Part shown: positions 42,014 to 52,052 of the stretch, piece by piece
Layout: each line of letters begins with the position of its first letter
How positions within the stretch are numbered: the stretch's first letter is position 1
Source: Alysiella filiformis
Lineage (GTDB): Bacteria > Pseudomonadota > Gammaproteobacteria > Burkholderiales > Neisseriaceae
DNA length: 64,000 nt
Assembly (NCBI RefSeq): GCF_014054525.1
Contig: NZ_CP059564.1
Coordinates: forward strand, 1,870,357 to 1,934,356
Reading direction: 5' to 3'
Notes under the pieces: model-generated
What the model was told of the DNA's origin: nothing
Databases searched by the model: none
What the model saw: the letters and a program-made list of their open reading frames with translations, nothing else
Made by a program: the position numbers and the translations under genes

Positions 42014-44149
42014 ATGAAATCCATTATTGAACATCTGTCCATTGCCACACAGCATTACGGACACCCCATTGCCGAAGCCGCCTTGTCTGCCCAAGTGTTG
42101 CGCGACAAAAATTTGAGCGTCAATTACGCATCGCTGTCGGAAGTGCTGGCAAGCCACGGTTTTGAAAACAGTTTATCCAAACGCGATTTGTTGGACATTC
42201 CCACCCTTGCCGTGCCTGTGGTGGCGATTTTGCGCGATGAGCAGGCTGCTGTGATTACGCAAATCAAAGGCGCAGGACGCAATCGCGTTTACCAATTACG
42301 CCAATCGGGCAATGTGGTGCAGGAAATCAGCCATGCCGATTTGAGCGAACTGTATTTGGGCTATTGCTGGTTCATCAAACCCAAAATCGCCGCCGATGGA
42401 CGCAGCGACCTGCCTGAATACACCTTGCCCAAAGCGTGGTTTTGGAAAGTGATTGGGCGATTTCGCCGCTATTATGTGCAAGTGATTTTGGCAACCATCA
42501 TCATCAATTTTTTGGCATTGGTCAGCTCTTTGTATGTGATGCAGGTGTATGACCGCGTGATTCCCAACAAAACCTATGAAACCTTGGCGGCTTTGAGCAT
42601 AGGCGTGGTGATTGCGGTGGTGTTTGAGTTGATAACCAAATTGATACGCGGACATTTAACCGATATTGCGGGCAAAAAAGCCGATTTAATCATCAGTTCG
42701 GCATTGTTTCGCCGCGTGATGGCGTTAAGGCTGGCTGAAAAGCCCACATCGGCAGGTTCATACGCCAACAATTTGCGTGATTTTGAAGCAGTACGCGAAT
42801 TCATGACCAGTGCCAGCCTGTTGGCTTTGGTGGATTTGCCATTTTTGCTGTTGTTTGTGGGTGTGATTGCCATGTTGGGCGGCAAATTGGCGTTTGTGCC
42901 TTTAACCGTGATTGCGATTGTGGTGGTGGTCAGCTTGGTGGCGCAACGCCCCTTGTCGCGCTACATCAACCAATCCATGAAAGAAAGCTCGCAACGACAA
43001 GGCTTGGCGGTGGAAGCGATTGAAGGCATTGAAACGCTCAAAGTCAATAATGCAACCAACTGGGCGCAACAAAAATGGGATTTTTACACCGCCGAAACCG
43101 CCGCCGCGTCCATTAAAGTGAAAGACACCAGCAATTTTATCGTCAATTTTGCGGTGGCAATGCAGCAGTTGAACACGGTTGGCTTGGTGGTGGTTGGCAC
43201 GTTTTTAATCCACAGCACCAATCCCAGCGACCAAATCACCATGGGCGCACTCATCGCATCGGTGATTTTGTCGGGGCGCGCGCTTGCGCCTTTGGGTCAA
43301 GTGGCAGGTTTGGCAACGCGCTATCAGTCTGCCAAACACGCGCTGGACGGCATCAACAAAATCGTGGAACGCCCCATTGAACGCATGCCCGACCGCCAAT
43401 ACATCACGCTGGACAATGTTTCAGGCAGCCTGCAATTCAACAACAGCGCGTTTACCTATCAAAAAGACAGCCCTGTGGCAGTACGCGGTGTGAATTTACG
43501 CATTCAGGCAGGCGAAAAAGTCGCCATTTTGGGCAGCATAGGCAGTGGCAAATCCACCCTGCTCAAATTGGCAGCAGGTTTATACGAACCGCAGCAAGGC
43601 AATGTTACTTTGGACAATGTGGATTTGCGCCAGCTTGACCCGAATTTTTTGCGTAACCAAGTTGTGCTGCTCAACCAATCGCCACGTTTGTTTTTGGGAA
43701 CTTTACGCGAAAACATGGATTTGGCGCGTACCGATGGCTACTCGTCCAGCGACCAAGATTTGCTCAATGCTTTGGCGCGTTTTGGTTTGGATAAAATCAT
43801 ACAAAATCACCCCAAAGGATTGGATATGCCACTTGGCGAAGACGGCTTGGGCTTATCGGGTGGACAAAAGCAAATCATCGCTTTGGCGCGACTCACACTC
43901 AAACAACCGCGCGTGGTGCTGCTGGACGAACCCACCGCCAGCCTAGACCCCAGCACCGAAATGTTGGCATTGAAATCATTGGGTGCGTGGGCGCGTGATA
44001 AAACCCTGATTGTGGTAACACATCGCCCCCAAGTGCTGAATATGGTGGACAGAATCATCATCATGGAAAACGGCACCATCGGCATGGACGGCAAACGCGA
44101 TGAAGTGTTGCGCCAACTTGTTGAAAACGAAAAAGCGCAAGCGAGATGA
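42014..44149 (+). CDS. type I secretion ABC transporter (LapB/LssB-like) with degenerate C39 domain
   Basis: A 711-residue inner-membrane exporter. It has an N-terminal C39-like domain (residues 1-~125) without the catalytic Cys-containing motif, six membrane helices (about 155-430), and an ABC ATPase with Walker A GSIGSGKSTLL, signature LSGGQKQIIALARL and Walker B VVLLDEPTASLD. C39-like domains without activity act as substrate docking sites in RTX-type secretion. The ATG at 42014 is chosen; a TTG at 42005 overlapping the previous stop is possible. The best match by layout is the TIGR03375 (LssB) type used for LapA/BapA-like adhesins. Confidence 0.87.
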   Translation: MKSIIEHLSIATQHYGHPIAEAALSAQVLRDKNLSVNYASLSEVLASHGFENSLSKRDLLDIPTLAVPVVAILRDEQAAVITQIKGAGRNRVYQLRQSGNVVQEISHADLSELYLGYCWFIKPKIAADGRSDLPEYTLPKAWFWKVIGRFRRYYVQVILATIIINFLALVSSLYVMQVYDRVIPNKTYETLAALSIGVVIAVVFELITKLIRGHLTDIAGKKADLIISSALFRRVMALRLAEKPTSAGSYANNLRDFEAVREFMTSASLLALVDLPFLLLFVGVIAMLGGKLAFVPLTVIAIVVVVSLVAQRPLSRYINQSMKESSQRQGLAVEAIEGIETLKVNNATNWAQQKWDFYTAETAAASIKVKDTSNFIVNFAVAMQQLNTVGLVVVGTFLIHSTNPSDQITMGALIASVILSGRALAPLGQVAGLATRYQSAKHALDGINKIVERPIERMPDRQYITLDNVSGSLQFNNSAFTYQKDSPVAVRGVNLRIQAGEKVAILGSIGSGKSTLLKLAAGLYEPQQGNVTLDNVDLRQLDPNFLRNQVVLLNQSPRLFLGTLRENMDLARTDGYSSSDQDLLNALARFGLDKIIQNHPKGLDMPLGEDGLGLSGGQKQIIALARLTLKQPRVVLLDEPTASLDPSTEMLALKSLGAWARDKTLIVVTHRPQVLNMVDRIIIMENGTIGMDGKRDEVLRQLVENEKAQAR

Positions 44150-44219
44150 TTTTCAGGCAGCCTTTCGCTATCCTGCAAAAATTTGAAATAAGCTGCCTGA
44201 AACAATACGAAAGACCATT

Positions 44220-45440
44220 ATGGCAAAAGAAAAAATCTCCCAATCCGATTTGCATTTAATCAACGACCTCAACGCCGCCTTGCAAACCGAAAAACATCGC
44301 GGTTTGTTTGCCGTGGTGGTGGTCTTGTTGCTGCTGCTGATTGCTTTTGTGGCGTGGGCATACCACAGCACGGTGGAAGAAGTAACACGCGGACAAGGCA
44401 GCGTCATACCCAGCAGCCGCGAGCAAATTGTCCAAAGCCTAGACCCTGGCACCATAGCCGAAATGAAAGTCAAAGAAGGCGATGTGGTGGAAAAAGACCA
44501 AATTCTGCTCAAATTGGACGACACGCGCAGCTCCGCGATTTTGCGCGAAAGCATGGCAAAAGTGGTCAATTTGGAAGCGATGATAGCCCGTTTGCGTGCC
44601 GAAGCCTATGGCGGCAGCCTGCAATTTCCCGCCCACATTCCCAACGAATTGCGCCAACGCGAATCCGCCGCCTATCAAGCGCGAAAACGTGCCGTAACCG
44701 ATTCCGTGGCGGGTTTGCGCGAAAGCAAACGCAATCTTGACCAAGAAATCGCCATCACTTCGCCCATGGTGGCACAAGGCGTGATGAGCGAAGTGGAATT
44801 GTTGCGCATGAAACGCGAATCAGCCAATTTATCTTTACAAATCAGCGACAAACAAAACCAATACGCCGCCGAAGCCAATAACGAACTGGTCAAAATTGAA
44901 GCCGAACTCGCCCAAGCGCGTGAAAACATGGCAATGCGTGCCGACCCTGTGGAACGCAGCGAAATCCGTGCGCCTTTGCGCGGTGTGGTCAAAAACATTC
45001 AAATCAACACCGTGGGTGGCGTGGTTCAGGCAGGGCAAGACATTTTGGAAATCGTGCCTTTGGGCGACAAATTGCTGGTAGAAGCCTATATTCGTCCGCA
45101 AGACGTGGCATTTATGCGACCTGGTTTGGATGCGGTGGTCAAAATCAGTGCCTACGATTATGCGATTTATGGCGGCTTAAACGGCAAAGTTACCCTGATT
45201 TCACCCGACACATTGAGCAACCAAAAACGCGCCGATGAGCTCAAACTTGACCAAAATCAACAATATTACCGCATTTTGGTGGAAACAGACGGCAACGCCA
45301 TTACCGATAAAAACGGCAAGCCCATGGAAATCATCCCTGGTATGGTGGCAACGGTTGATGTGAAAACGGGCGAAAAAACCGTGTTTGATTATCTGGTTAA
45401 ACCCATTACGCGCTTGAAACAGGCTTTGCGTGAGCGATAA
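44220..45440 (+). CDS. HlyD-family type I secretion periplasmic adaptor (LapC-like)
   Basis: A 406-residue membrane fusion protein. A short cytoplasmic N-terminus is followed by one membrane helix (about residues 29-48), then a biotinyl-lipoyl-like half (GQGSVIPSSREQIVQSLDPGTIAEMKVKEGDVVEKDQILLKLD), a long coiled-coil hairpin, and the closing lipoyl and beta-barrel segments (IRAPLRGVVKNIQINTVGGVVQAGQDILEIVPLGDKLLVEAYI). It links the ABC transporter to the TolC-type channel. No secreted substrate gene is in the window; the operon ends here and a block of repeats follows. Confidence 0.9.
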   Translation: MAKEKISQSDLHLINDLNAALQTEKHRGLFAVVVVLLLLLIAFVAWAYHSTVEEVTRGQGSVIPSSREQIVQSLDPGTIAEMKVKEGDVVEKDQILLKLDDTRSSAILRESMAKVVNLEAMIARLRAEAYGGSLQFPAHIPNELRQRESAAYQARKRAVTDSVAGLRESKRNLDQEIAITSPMVAQGVMSEVELLRMKRESANLSLQISDKQNQYAAEANNELVKIEAELAQARENMAMRADPVERSEIRAPLRGVVKNIQINTVGGVVQAGQDILEIVPLGDKLLVEAYIRPQDVAFMRPGLDAVVKISAYDYAIYGGLNGKVTLISPDTLSNQKRADELKLDQNQQYYRILVETDGNAITDKNGKPMEIIPGMVATVDVKTGEKTVFDYLVKPITRLKQALRER

Positions 45441-45473
45441 ATTGAGCGATGGGCACAAAAAAATGCAGGGGCA

Positions 45474-45733
45474 GACATGAAATCTGCCCCTGCATCGGTT
45501 TTAAAAATGGGTTTTGCAAGGGCAGATTTCATATTTGCCCTGTTTAGACTTGCAGAAATTTTTATTTTTGGGACGCTATGTAGGGTGCAACTTGTTGCAC
45601 CAAATCCATGTTTTATCAGGAAAATGGTGCAACAAGTTGCACCCTACACTCGTCCTATTTTTACATAAATTGAAAAGAGGCGGATATAAAATCCGCCTCT
45701 ACATCAGTTTAAAAGTAGGTTTTGCAAAGGTTT
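45474..45733. repeat. compound GAAACYTTTGCAAAAC-family repeat, copy B4 (empty IS630 site)
   Basis: A right-end fragment (GCAGGGGCAGACATGAAATC ... GGGTTTTGCA) is joined to a copy that matches B1 on both sides of the IS but lacks it: CCTATTTTTACATAAATTG at 45652-45670 is the uninterrupted target. It contains palindrome C2 (45580-45647). The entire 309-bp gap between the adaptor gene and purL consists of this block. Confidence 0.87.
45580..45647. repeat. 68-bp palindromic element C, copy 2
   Basis: GTAGGGTGCAACTTGTTGCA at the left and its complement at the right. It appears identical to the copy at 7397-7464 and has the same neighbours. Confidence 0.8.
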
Positions 45734-45749
45734 CAGGCTGCCTGTTTCA

Positions 45750-48700
45750 TCAAGCCAAAGCCTTACGCGCCCCTGCAAACAAGCGATACCACGCGCTCAA
45801 CTCATGCTCGCGCCACTCATCGGGACACCAACTCATCTGGGCGGTGCGGAACACGCGTTCGGGGTGCGGCATCATAATCGTAACGCGACCGTCCGTTGTC
45901 GTAATTCCAGCAATGCCATTGGGCGAACCATTTGGATTTAAAGGATATTCTTGCGTAACTTGACCCCAGCCGTCCACATATTGCAGGGCGATGTTCACAT
46001 CATTTGGTACAGCACCATTTGAATTTAAATGCCCAAAATCTGCACGCCCCTCGCCATGACTCACGACCACAGGCAACAGCGCACCACGCATTTCACGCAA
46101 AATTAACGATGGTGAATCAGGCACTTGTACCATGCTCAAACGCGCCTCAAATTGTTCCGATTGATTGCGCTTGAATTTTGCCCAATTTTGCGCGTTGGGA
46201 ATGATTTCCGCCAAGTTGCTGACCATTTGGCAACCGTTGCACACGCCCAAAGTTAAGGTATTGGGATTGTTGAAAAATTCGGCAAATTCATCGCGCAATT
46301 TGGGGTGGAACAAAATGGATTTCGCCCAACCTTCGCCTGCGCCCAACACATCGCCATAGCTGAATCCGCCACAGGCTGCCAACATTTGCATATCGGACAA
46401 TTTCACGCGATTTGCCATTAAATCAGACATATGCACATCAATCGCTTGGAAACCTGCGCGGTGGAACGCCGCCGCCATTTCCAAATGACCGTTCACGCCC
46501 TGTTCGCGCAAAATGGCGATTTTCGGTTTCAGGCTGCCTGAAATGTAGGGCGCGGCAATGTCTTCTTTCAAATCAAAGGGTAAATTGGCAAACAAACGCG
46601 CTTTTTCATCGCCAATCAAGGCAAATTCGCTGTCGGCACACGCTGGATTGTCGCGCAATTTTTGGATTTGGTAAGACGTTTCCTGCCACGCTTTTTGCAA
46701 ATCCAGCAAATCAAAAACGTGATTTTCATCGCTTTCAATGCGCATTTGCGTGTGATTGGATTCAACCGCACCGATTTGGTAAATGGTTTCGGCAAAATCG
46801 TGATTTTCAAAAAGTGCTTGAATGTATTGCAAATCTTCCGCGCGAATTTGCAACACCTCGCCCAATTCTTCGTTGAACAAAATGTCCAAATCCGACACAT
46901 TGTTCACGAGTTTTTCCATGGCAAAATCTTCGTTCAAATCCAACACAATGCCGCAACGCCCTGCAAACGCCATTTCCGCCACCGTTGCCAACAAGCCGCC
47001 ATCGGAACGGTCGTGGTATGCCAAGATTTTGTTTTCATTGATTAAAATCTGCATTAAATCGTAGAATTTTTTCAGGCTGCCTGCGTCAATATCGGGGCTT
47101 TCGCCGCCCAAATCGTTCCACACTTGGCTCAATGCCGAACCGCCCATGCGCGATTTGCCCATGCCCAAATCAATCAGCAATAACACGCTGTTTTCAATCG
47201 GTTTTAAATCGGGCGTAACGGTTTTGCGAACGTCTTGCACGGGCGCAAATGCGGAAACAATCAAACTCAAAGGCGAAACAACGGCTTTGTTTTCGCCATT
47301 TTCCTGCCACACGGTTTTCATGGACAGGCTGTCTTTGCCCACAGGAATGCTCACGCCAAGTGTTTGACAAAATTGGGAAACAGATTGCACGGTGCGATAC
47401 AAATTCGCGTCTTCGCCCTCTACGCCACAGGCTGCCATCCAGTTGGCGGACAATTTGATGTTGCCGATGTCGCCAATGTTCACGGCGGCGATGTTGGTCA
47501 TTGCCTCGCCCACGCACATTCTGCCCGAGGCGGGCGCGTCAAATAAGGCGAGTTGTGGTTTTTCGCCCATGCTCATTGCCTCGCCCTTGTGGGTTTGGAA
47601 ACCCATCAGCGTTACCGCGCAATCGGCTATTGGGGTTTGGTAACGCCCTACCATTTGGTCGCGGTGGGTCATGCCGCCTACGGTGCGGTCGCCAATGGTA
47701 ATCAGAAAATGTTTGCTGGCAACGGCTGGCAAACGCATGACGCGGTAAACACTTTCTGTTAAATCATATTGTTGTGATTGGAATGCGCGTTTTTCAGGCT
47801 GCCTGAAAAGGTCGGTGCGTGTGGTTTTTGGCGGTTTGCCCAACAACACATTCAAAGGCAAATCCACAGGATTGTTGCCAAACACATCATCGCGCACCTG
47901 CAAATGACCGTCATCGGTTGCCGTGCCGACTACGGCAAAGGGGCAACGTTCACGTTCACAAATTTTTGTAAACAATTCAAGATTTTCAGGCAAAATCGCC
48001 AAAACGTAACGCTCTTGCGCCTCATTGCACCAAATTTGCATGGGCGACAAACCGTGTTCTTCCAAAGGCACATCGCGCAATTTGAACACCGCGCCACGCC
48101 CTGCGTCATTGACCAATTCGGGGAAAGCGTTGGACAAACCGCCTGCGCCCACATCGTGTATGGAAATAATCGGATTTTTGTCCGCGCCCAGTTGCCAGCA
48201 ACGGTCTATCACTTCTTGGGCGCGGCGTTCAATTTCGGGGTTGCCGCGTTGCACGGAGTTGAAATCCAAATCTGCCGCGTTGCTGCCTGTATCCACCGAT
48301 GACGCTGCACCGCCACCCAAACCAATCAGCATGCCCTTGCCGCCCAGTTGGATTAACAATGCGCCTGCGGGAATTTCGTGTTTATGTGTTTGTTCGGCTT
48401 GAATATTGCCCAATCCGCCTGCAATCATAATCGGCTTGTGAAAACCGCGCACGCTGCCTGAATGCGCCATTTCAAAAGTGCGGAAATAGCCCAATAAATT
48501 GGGGCGACCGAATTCATTGTTGAAAGCCGCACCGCCAATGGGCGCGTCCATCATGATGTCCAAAGGCGAGGCAATGTGGTGTGGTTTGCCGTAGGGGATT
48601 TCCCATTTTTGTTTAAAATCAGGAATGTGCAAATTGGAAACCGTGTAGCCCGTCAAACCTGCTTTGGGGCGTGAACCGCGACCTGTTGCGCCTTCATCGC

Positions 48701-49652
48701 GGATTTCGCCCCCTGCACCCGTTGCCGCGCCAGCGAATGGGGCGATGGCGGTGGGGTGGTTGTGGGTTTCCACTTTCATGATGATGTGGGTGGTTTCATC
48801 TGTGAAATCATAAACTTGATTGTCCGAATTGGGGTAGAAACGCGCGATGTTTGCGCCCTCAATCACCGAAGAATTGTCTTTGTAGGCAACGATGGTGCCG
48901 TTGGGCGATTTTTCGTGGGTGTCGCGTATCATGCGGAACAGCGATTTTTCTTGTTTTTCGCCATCTAACACAAAGTCGGCATTGAAAATTTTGTGGCGGC
49001 AATGCTCGGAATTGGCTTGCGCGAACATCATCAATTCCACATCGGTAGGATTACGGTCTAAATTTTGATAATTTTCAATCAGATAATCAATTTCATCGGG
49101 CGACAATGCCAAACCCATGTTTTGATTGGCTTGTTCCAAAACATGTTTGCCGCCGTTTAAAACATCAATGGTTTCAAAAGTTTGCTGATTGTGCTGTGAA
49201 AACAGTTTTTCGGCTGCCTGAAAATCGGACAACACCGATTCGGTCATGCGGTCGTGGAGCAAATCCGCCCATTTTTGGCGTTGTGCGTTGTTCAGGCTGC
49301 CTGAAAGCATAACTGCCATGCCGCGTTCAATGCGTTCAATTTCTTGCAAACCGCAGTTGTGGGCGATGTCGGTGGCTTTGCTTGCCCAAGGCGAAATTGT
49401 GCCAATGCGCGGGGTAATCAAAAACAAATTGTCTTGATTGTCAATGGGATTGGCGACGCATTCGGCAACCAGCAAGGCTTGCAATTTTTGCACGGTGTCA
49501 GCGTGCAATGGGGCGGCTGATGAAACAAAATACCAGTATTGACTGGATAATTGGGTTTCAGGCAGCCCGATTTTTTGGGCTTTTTGCAACAGTTTTTCAA
49601 TGCGAAAGGGCGACAGCGCAGACACACCGCGCAACAGGGTCATCACAGACAT
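45750..49652 (-). CDS. purL: phosphoribosylformylglycinamidine synthase
   Basis: A 1300-residue large-type PurL (FGAM synthase), the fourth step of purine synthesis. It has an N-terminal PurS-like part, FGAM synthase domains with [39 protein letters not shown] (split family block), a second AIR-synthase-like repeat ([25 protein letters not shown]), and a C-terminal glutamine amidotransferase with nucleophile Cys in LGVCNGCQM and catalytic His/Glu in MPHPERVFR. Length and order are as in other proteobacteria. TATAAT (reverse, about 49705) lies upstream. This is the largest gene in the window. Confidence 0.97.
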   Translation of the reverse strand: MSVMTLLRGVSALSPFRIEKLLQKAQKIGLPETQLSSQYWYFVSSAAPLHADTVQKLQALLVAECVANPIDNQDNLFLITPRIGTISPWASKATDIAHNCGLQEIERIERGMAVMLSGSLNNAQRQKWADLLHDRMTESVLSDFQAAEKLFSQHNQQTFETIDVLNGGKHVLEQANQNMGLALSPDEIDYLIENYQNLDRNPTDVELMMFAQANSEHCRHKIFNADFVLDGEKQEKSLFRMIRDTHEKSPNGTIVAYKDNSSVIEGANIARFYPNSDNQVYDFTDETTHIIMKVETHNHPTAIAPFAGAATGAGGEIRDEGATGRGSRPKAGLTGYTVSNLHIPDFKQKWEIPYGKPHHIASPLDIMMDAPIGGAAFNNEFGRPNLLGYFRTFEMAHSGSVRGFHKPIMIAGGLGNIQAEQTHKHEIPAGALLIQLGGKGMLIGLGGGAASSVDTGSNAADLDFNSVQRGNPEIERRAQEVIDRCWQLGADKNPIISIHDVGAGGLSNAFPELVNDAGRGAVFKLRDVPLEEHGLSPMQIWCNEAQERYVLAILPENLELFTKICERERCPFAVVGTATDDGHLQVRDDVFGNNPVDLPLNVLLGKPPKTTRTDLFRQPEKRAFQSQQYDLTESVYRVMRLPAVASKHFLITIGDRTVGGMTHRDQMVGRYQTPIADCAVTLMGFQTHKGEAMSMGEKPQLALFDAPASGRMCVGEAMTNIAAVNIGDIGNIKLSANWMAACGVEGEDANLYRTVQSVSQFCQTLGVSIPVGKDSLSMKTVWQENGENKAVVSPLSLIVSAFAPVQDVRKTVTPDLKPIENSVLLLIDLGMGKSRMGGSALSQVWNDLGGESPDIDAGSLKKFYDLMQILINENKILAYHDRSDGGLLATVAEMAFAGRCGIVLDLNEDFAMEKLVNNVSDLDILFNEELGEVLQIRAEDLQYIQALFENHDFAETIYQIGAVESNHTQMRIESDENHVFDLLDLQKAWQETSYQIQKLRDNPACADSEFALIGDEKARLFANLPFDLKEDIAAPYISGSLKPKIAILREQGVNGHLEMAAAFHRAGFQAIDVHMSDLMANRVKLSDMQMLAACGGFSYGDVLGAGEGWAKSILFHPKLRDEFAEFFNNPNTLTLGVCNGCQMVSNLAEIIPNAQNWAKFKRNQSEQFEARLSMVQVPDSPSLILREMRGALLPVVVSHGEGRADFGHLNSNGAVPNDVNIALQYVDGWGQVTQEYPLNPNGSPNGIAGITTTDGRVTIMMPHPERVFRTAQMSWCPDEWREHELSAWYRLFAGARKALA

Positions 49653-49812
49653 GGTTTCAACTCACAAAATGGGTTTGCAAAAAAGGGTTTGACGTGATTA
49701 TACCTAACTTAACGTGAATTTTCAGGCTGCCTGCACGCATTTTGACATTGAATGAACCCAAATATGCGATTAAGATGTTTCCCCATTTCTAACCCGAGTT
49801 TTGGAGTAAACC

Positions 49813-50976
49813 ATGAACAGCACACACGAAACCTTTTTGCGCGAAAATCACGCTTTTTTTACCGATTTGCGCCACAAAATCCACCAAAATCCCGAATTGG
49901 GCTTTGAAGAAGAACAAACCAGCCAAATGGTTGCCAATTTGTTGCAAGAATGGGGCTATGAAGTGCATCGCGGTTTGGCAAAAACAGGCGTGGTTGGCAG
50001 CCTGAAAGTGGGCAACAGCAACAAAACCATCGGTTTACGCGCCGATATGGACGCGCTGCCCATTGTGGAAACCACAGGCAAAGCGTGGCAAAGCCAAATC
50101 AAAGGCAAATTTCACGGTTGCGGACACGATGGGCATACGATTTCCCTGTTGGCGGCGGCACAGGCTTTGGCGCACAGCAAAAATTTCAACGGCACCGTGC
50201 GCGTGATTTTTCAGCCAGCCGAAGAATTGCTCTATGGCGGCAAAGTCATGTTGCAAGACGGTTTATTTGAACAATTTCCATGCGATGTGATTTTTGGTTT
50301 GCACAATATGCCCACTTTGCCCGCAGGCGAATTTTATTTCCGCGAAGGCGCATTCATGGCATCGTGCGACACGCTGCACATTCACGTTCACGGCAAAGGC
50401 GGACACGGTGCAATGCCCGAACACACGATTGACGCGACTTTAATCGCTTGCCAAATTGCGGTGGCGTTGCAAACCATCGTGTCGCGCAATGTGGGGGCTT
50501 TGCAACAGGGCGTGATTACGGTGGGCGCAATTCAATCAGGAGACGCGCCCAATGTCATCAACGATTACGCTTTGATGAAATTGAGTGTACGTTCCCTGTC
50601 GCCCGAAGTGCGCGAATTGCTGCTCAAACGCATTGGCGAAGTAGCAGAATTTCAAGCAAAAAGTTTTGGCGCAACCGCAAAAGTGGAACACATCAACGGT
50701 TGCCCAGCCGTGATGAATGGCACAGCCGCCACGCAATTTGCCACCGAAGTCGCACAAAATTTGGTGGGCGCAGATAAAGTCCACACGAATTGTCCACCCT
50801 TGATGGGCAGCGAAGATTTTGCATTTATGCTGGAAGCCAATCCGAATGGCTGCTACTGTTTCATTGGCAATGGCGATGGCAATATGGTGCATCACCCCAA
50901 TTATGATTTTAATGATGAAATCATCGTGCCAGCCGCCGCATATTGGTGTGCTTTGGTGGAAGATTATTTGCGTTGA
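49813..50976 (+). CDS. M20 family amidohydrolase (hippurate hydrolase-like)
   Basis: A 387-residue zinc peptidase-fold enzyme of the M20D group (HipO / IAA-amino acid hydrolase type). Metal ligands are in GLRADMDALPI, KFHGCGHDGHT, FQPAEE and the C-terminal PPLMGSEDFAFML; the dimerisation domain starts at HIHVHGKGGHGAMPEHTID. It cleaves N-acylated amino acids; the natural substrate is unknown. GGAG lies 7 nt before the ATG, and TTGACA is present about 60 bp upstream. The next gene follows after 14 bp, so the two are probably co-transcribed. Confidence 0.9.
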   Translation: MNSTHETFLRENHAFFTDLRHKIHQNPELGFEEEQTSQMVANLLQEWGYEVHRGLAKTGVVGSLKVGNSNKTIGLRADMDALPIVETTGKAWQSQIKGKFHGCGHDGHTISLLAAAQALAHSKNFNGTVRVIFQPAEELLYGGKVMLQDGLFEQFPCDVIFGLHNMPTLPAGEFYFREGAFMASCDTLHIHVHGKGGHGAMPEHTIDATLIACQIAVALQTIVSRNVGALQQGVITVGAIQSGDAPNVINDYALMKLSVRSLSPEVRELLLKRIGEVAEFQAKSFGATAKVEHINGCPAVMNGTAATQFATEVAQNLVGADKVHTNCPPLMGSEDFAFMLEANPNGCYCFIGNGDGNMVHHPNYDFNDEIIVPAAAYWCALVEDYLR

Positions 50977-50990
50977 AAAAAGGAAAAATC

Positions 50991-52007
50991 ATGTTACAAC
51001 AATTATACCAAACACAACACGCCGCCAAACAATTTTGGCAAGCATTTCAAAATGATTTTGCCCAACTCAAAACCTTGTCGGGACAAGAATTTGTGGAACA
51101 AGGCAATGAATTGTTGCGTCAATTTTTGCCCGAAATGACTTTGGAATTTGTTGGCAATTGGGACAGTGGCGCGACTTTGGTCTTTACCGCACAAGGTATT
51201 ACGGAATATTTTCATCAAGTGCAAATTTTAGTGGACACGCAACCGCAAAACCTGCCTTTTGCCGTGCAAGCCTTCCGTCACGCCTTACCCAATGTGGAAC
51301 GATTTGAAATTGGCATCGGCGATTGGCGGTTGAATGTGTCCGATATACTGTTTCACATTGATGAATGGCAAGAAATGCCTGCTTTAGAAATTGCTTTCAC
51401 CCAAGATTTCACCGAAGAACAACTGTCCCATGCTCAAAACATGACTTTCATCATGCTTGACCACATTTTGGGCGAATACAACAGTGCTGCGAAAATTGGT
51501 GCGGTGGATTTTGTGGAAACGGCAGACGATGATTTTGAACCCTTATTCAGGCTGCCTGAAGCATTATCGGCATTGTGGGCAGAGTTGGGGCGCACAGGTG
51601 TTTATCCACAAGAAGAATGGCAATACGGCGTGGCGCAAATTGAAGAAGATGAAGAACATGAACAAGATGCTCTGGTTTTGACCCGCAATCAATCGGCAAA
51701 CAGTTTGCTCGGTCGGGCAGACATGGCTTGGGTGGTTTCGGTATCGTGTCAGTTGCGAAATGGCGATGATGTGGAAACCGCCTACGATTTGCAAGACCAA
51801 TTCAATGCTTATGCCAATTTAAATCAGCAAGGCATTGAAACATTGAGCGTAATGAATTTATCGCAAGGCGTGCGGACGGTGTTTGCTGCTACTTCTGCGC
51901 CTGAAATTTTGTTTGCCCAAGCCGAAAAATTGTGTCAGCAATTTGCCGATTTGAACGCCCAAACACATTGTGAATACGACCCAAATTGGGCGCATTATCG
52001 TCAGTGA
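50991..52007 (+). CDS. unrecognised 338-residue soluble protein
   Basis: I do not recognise this protein with confidence. No signal peptide or membrane helix is seen. Composition is acidic and rich in Gln, Glu and Phe/Trp. The middle contains DWRLNVSDILFHIDEWQEMPALEIAF and MTFIMLDHILGEYNSAAKIGAVDFVE, a pattern like DUF695/TY-Chap-type proteins (LLDELLGEYxxxxxIGxIEF), then an acidic loop (EEDEEHEQD) and a second alpha/beta segment. AAGGA precedes the ATG. It is sandwiched between the amidohydrolase and an MFS exporter on one strand. An in-frame DUS encodes FRLPE (about residue 188). Confidence 0.6.
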   Translation: MLQQLYQTQHAAKQFWQAFQNDFAQLKTLSGQEFVEQGNELLRQFLPEMTLEFVGNWDSGATLVFTAQGITEYFHQVQILVDTQPQNLPFAVQAFRHALPNVERFEIGIGDWRLNVSDILFHIDEWQEMPALEIAFTQDFTEEQLSHAQNMTFIMLDHILGEYNSAAKIGAVDFVETADDDFEPLFRLPEALSALWAELGRTGVYPQEEWQYGVAQIEEDEEHEQDALVLTRNQSANSLLGRADMAWVVSVSCQLRNGDDVETAYDLQDQFNAYANLNQQGIETLSVMNLSQGVRTVFAATSAPEILFAQAEKLCQQFADLNAQTHCEYDPNWAHYRQ

Positions 52008-52052
52008 GTTTTTTGGGGAGGCAGCCTGAAAATAAAAAATGAAAGGAAAATC

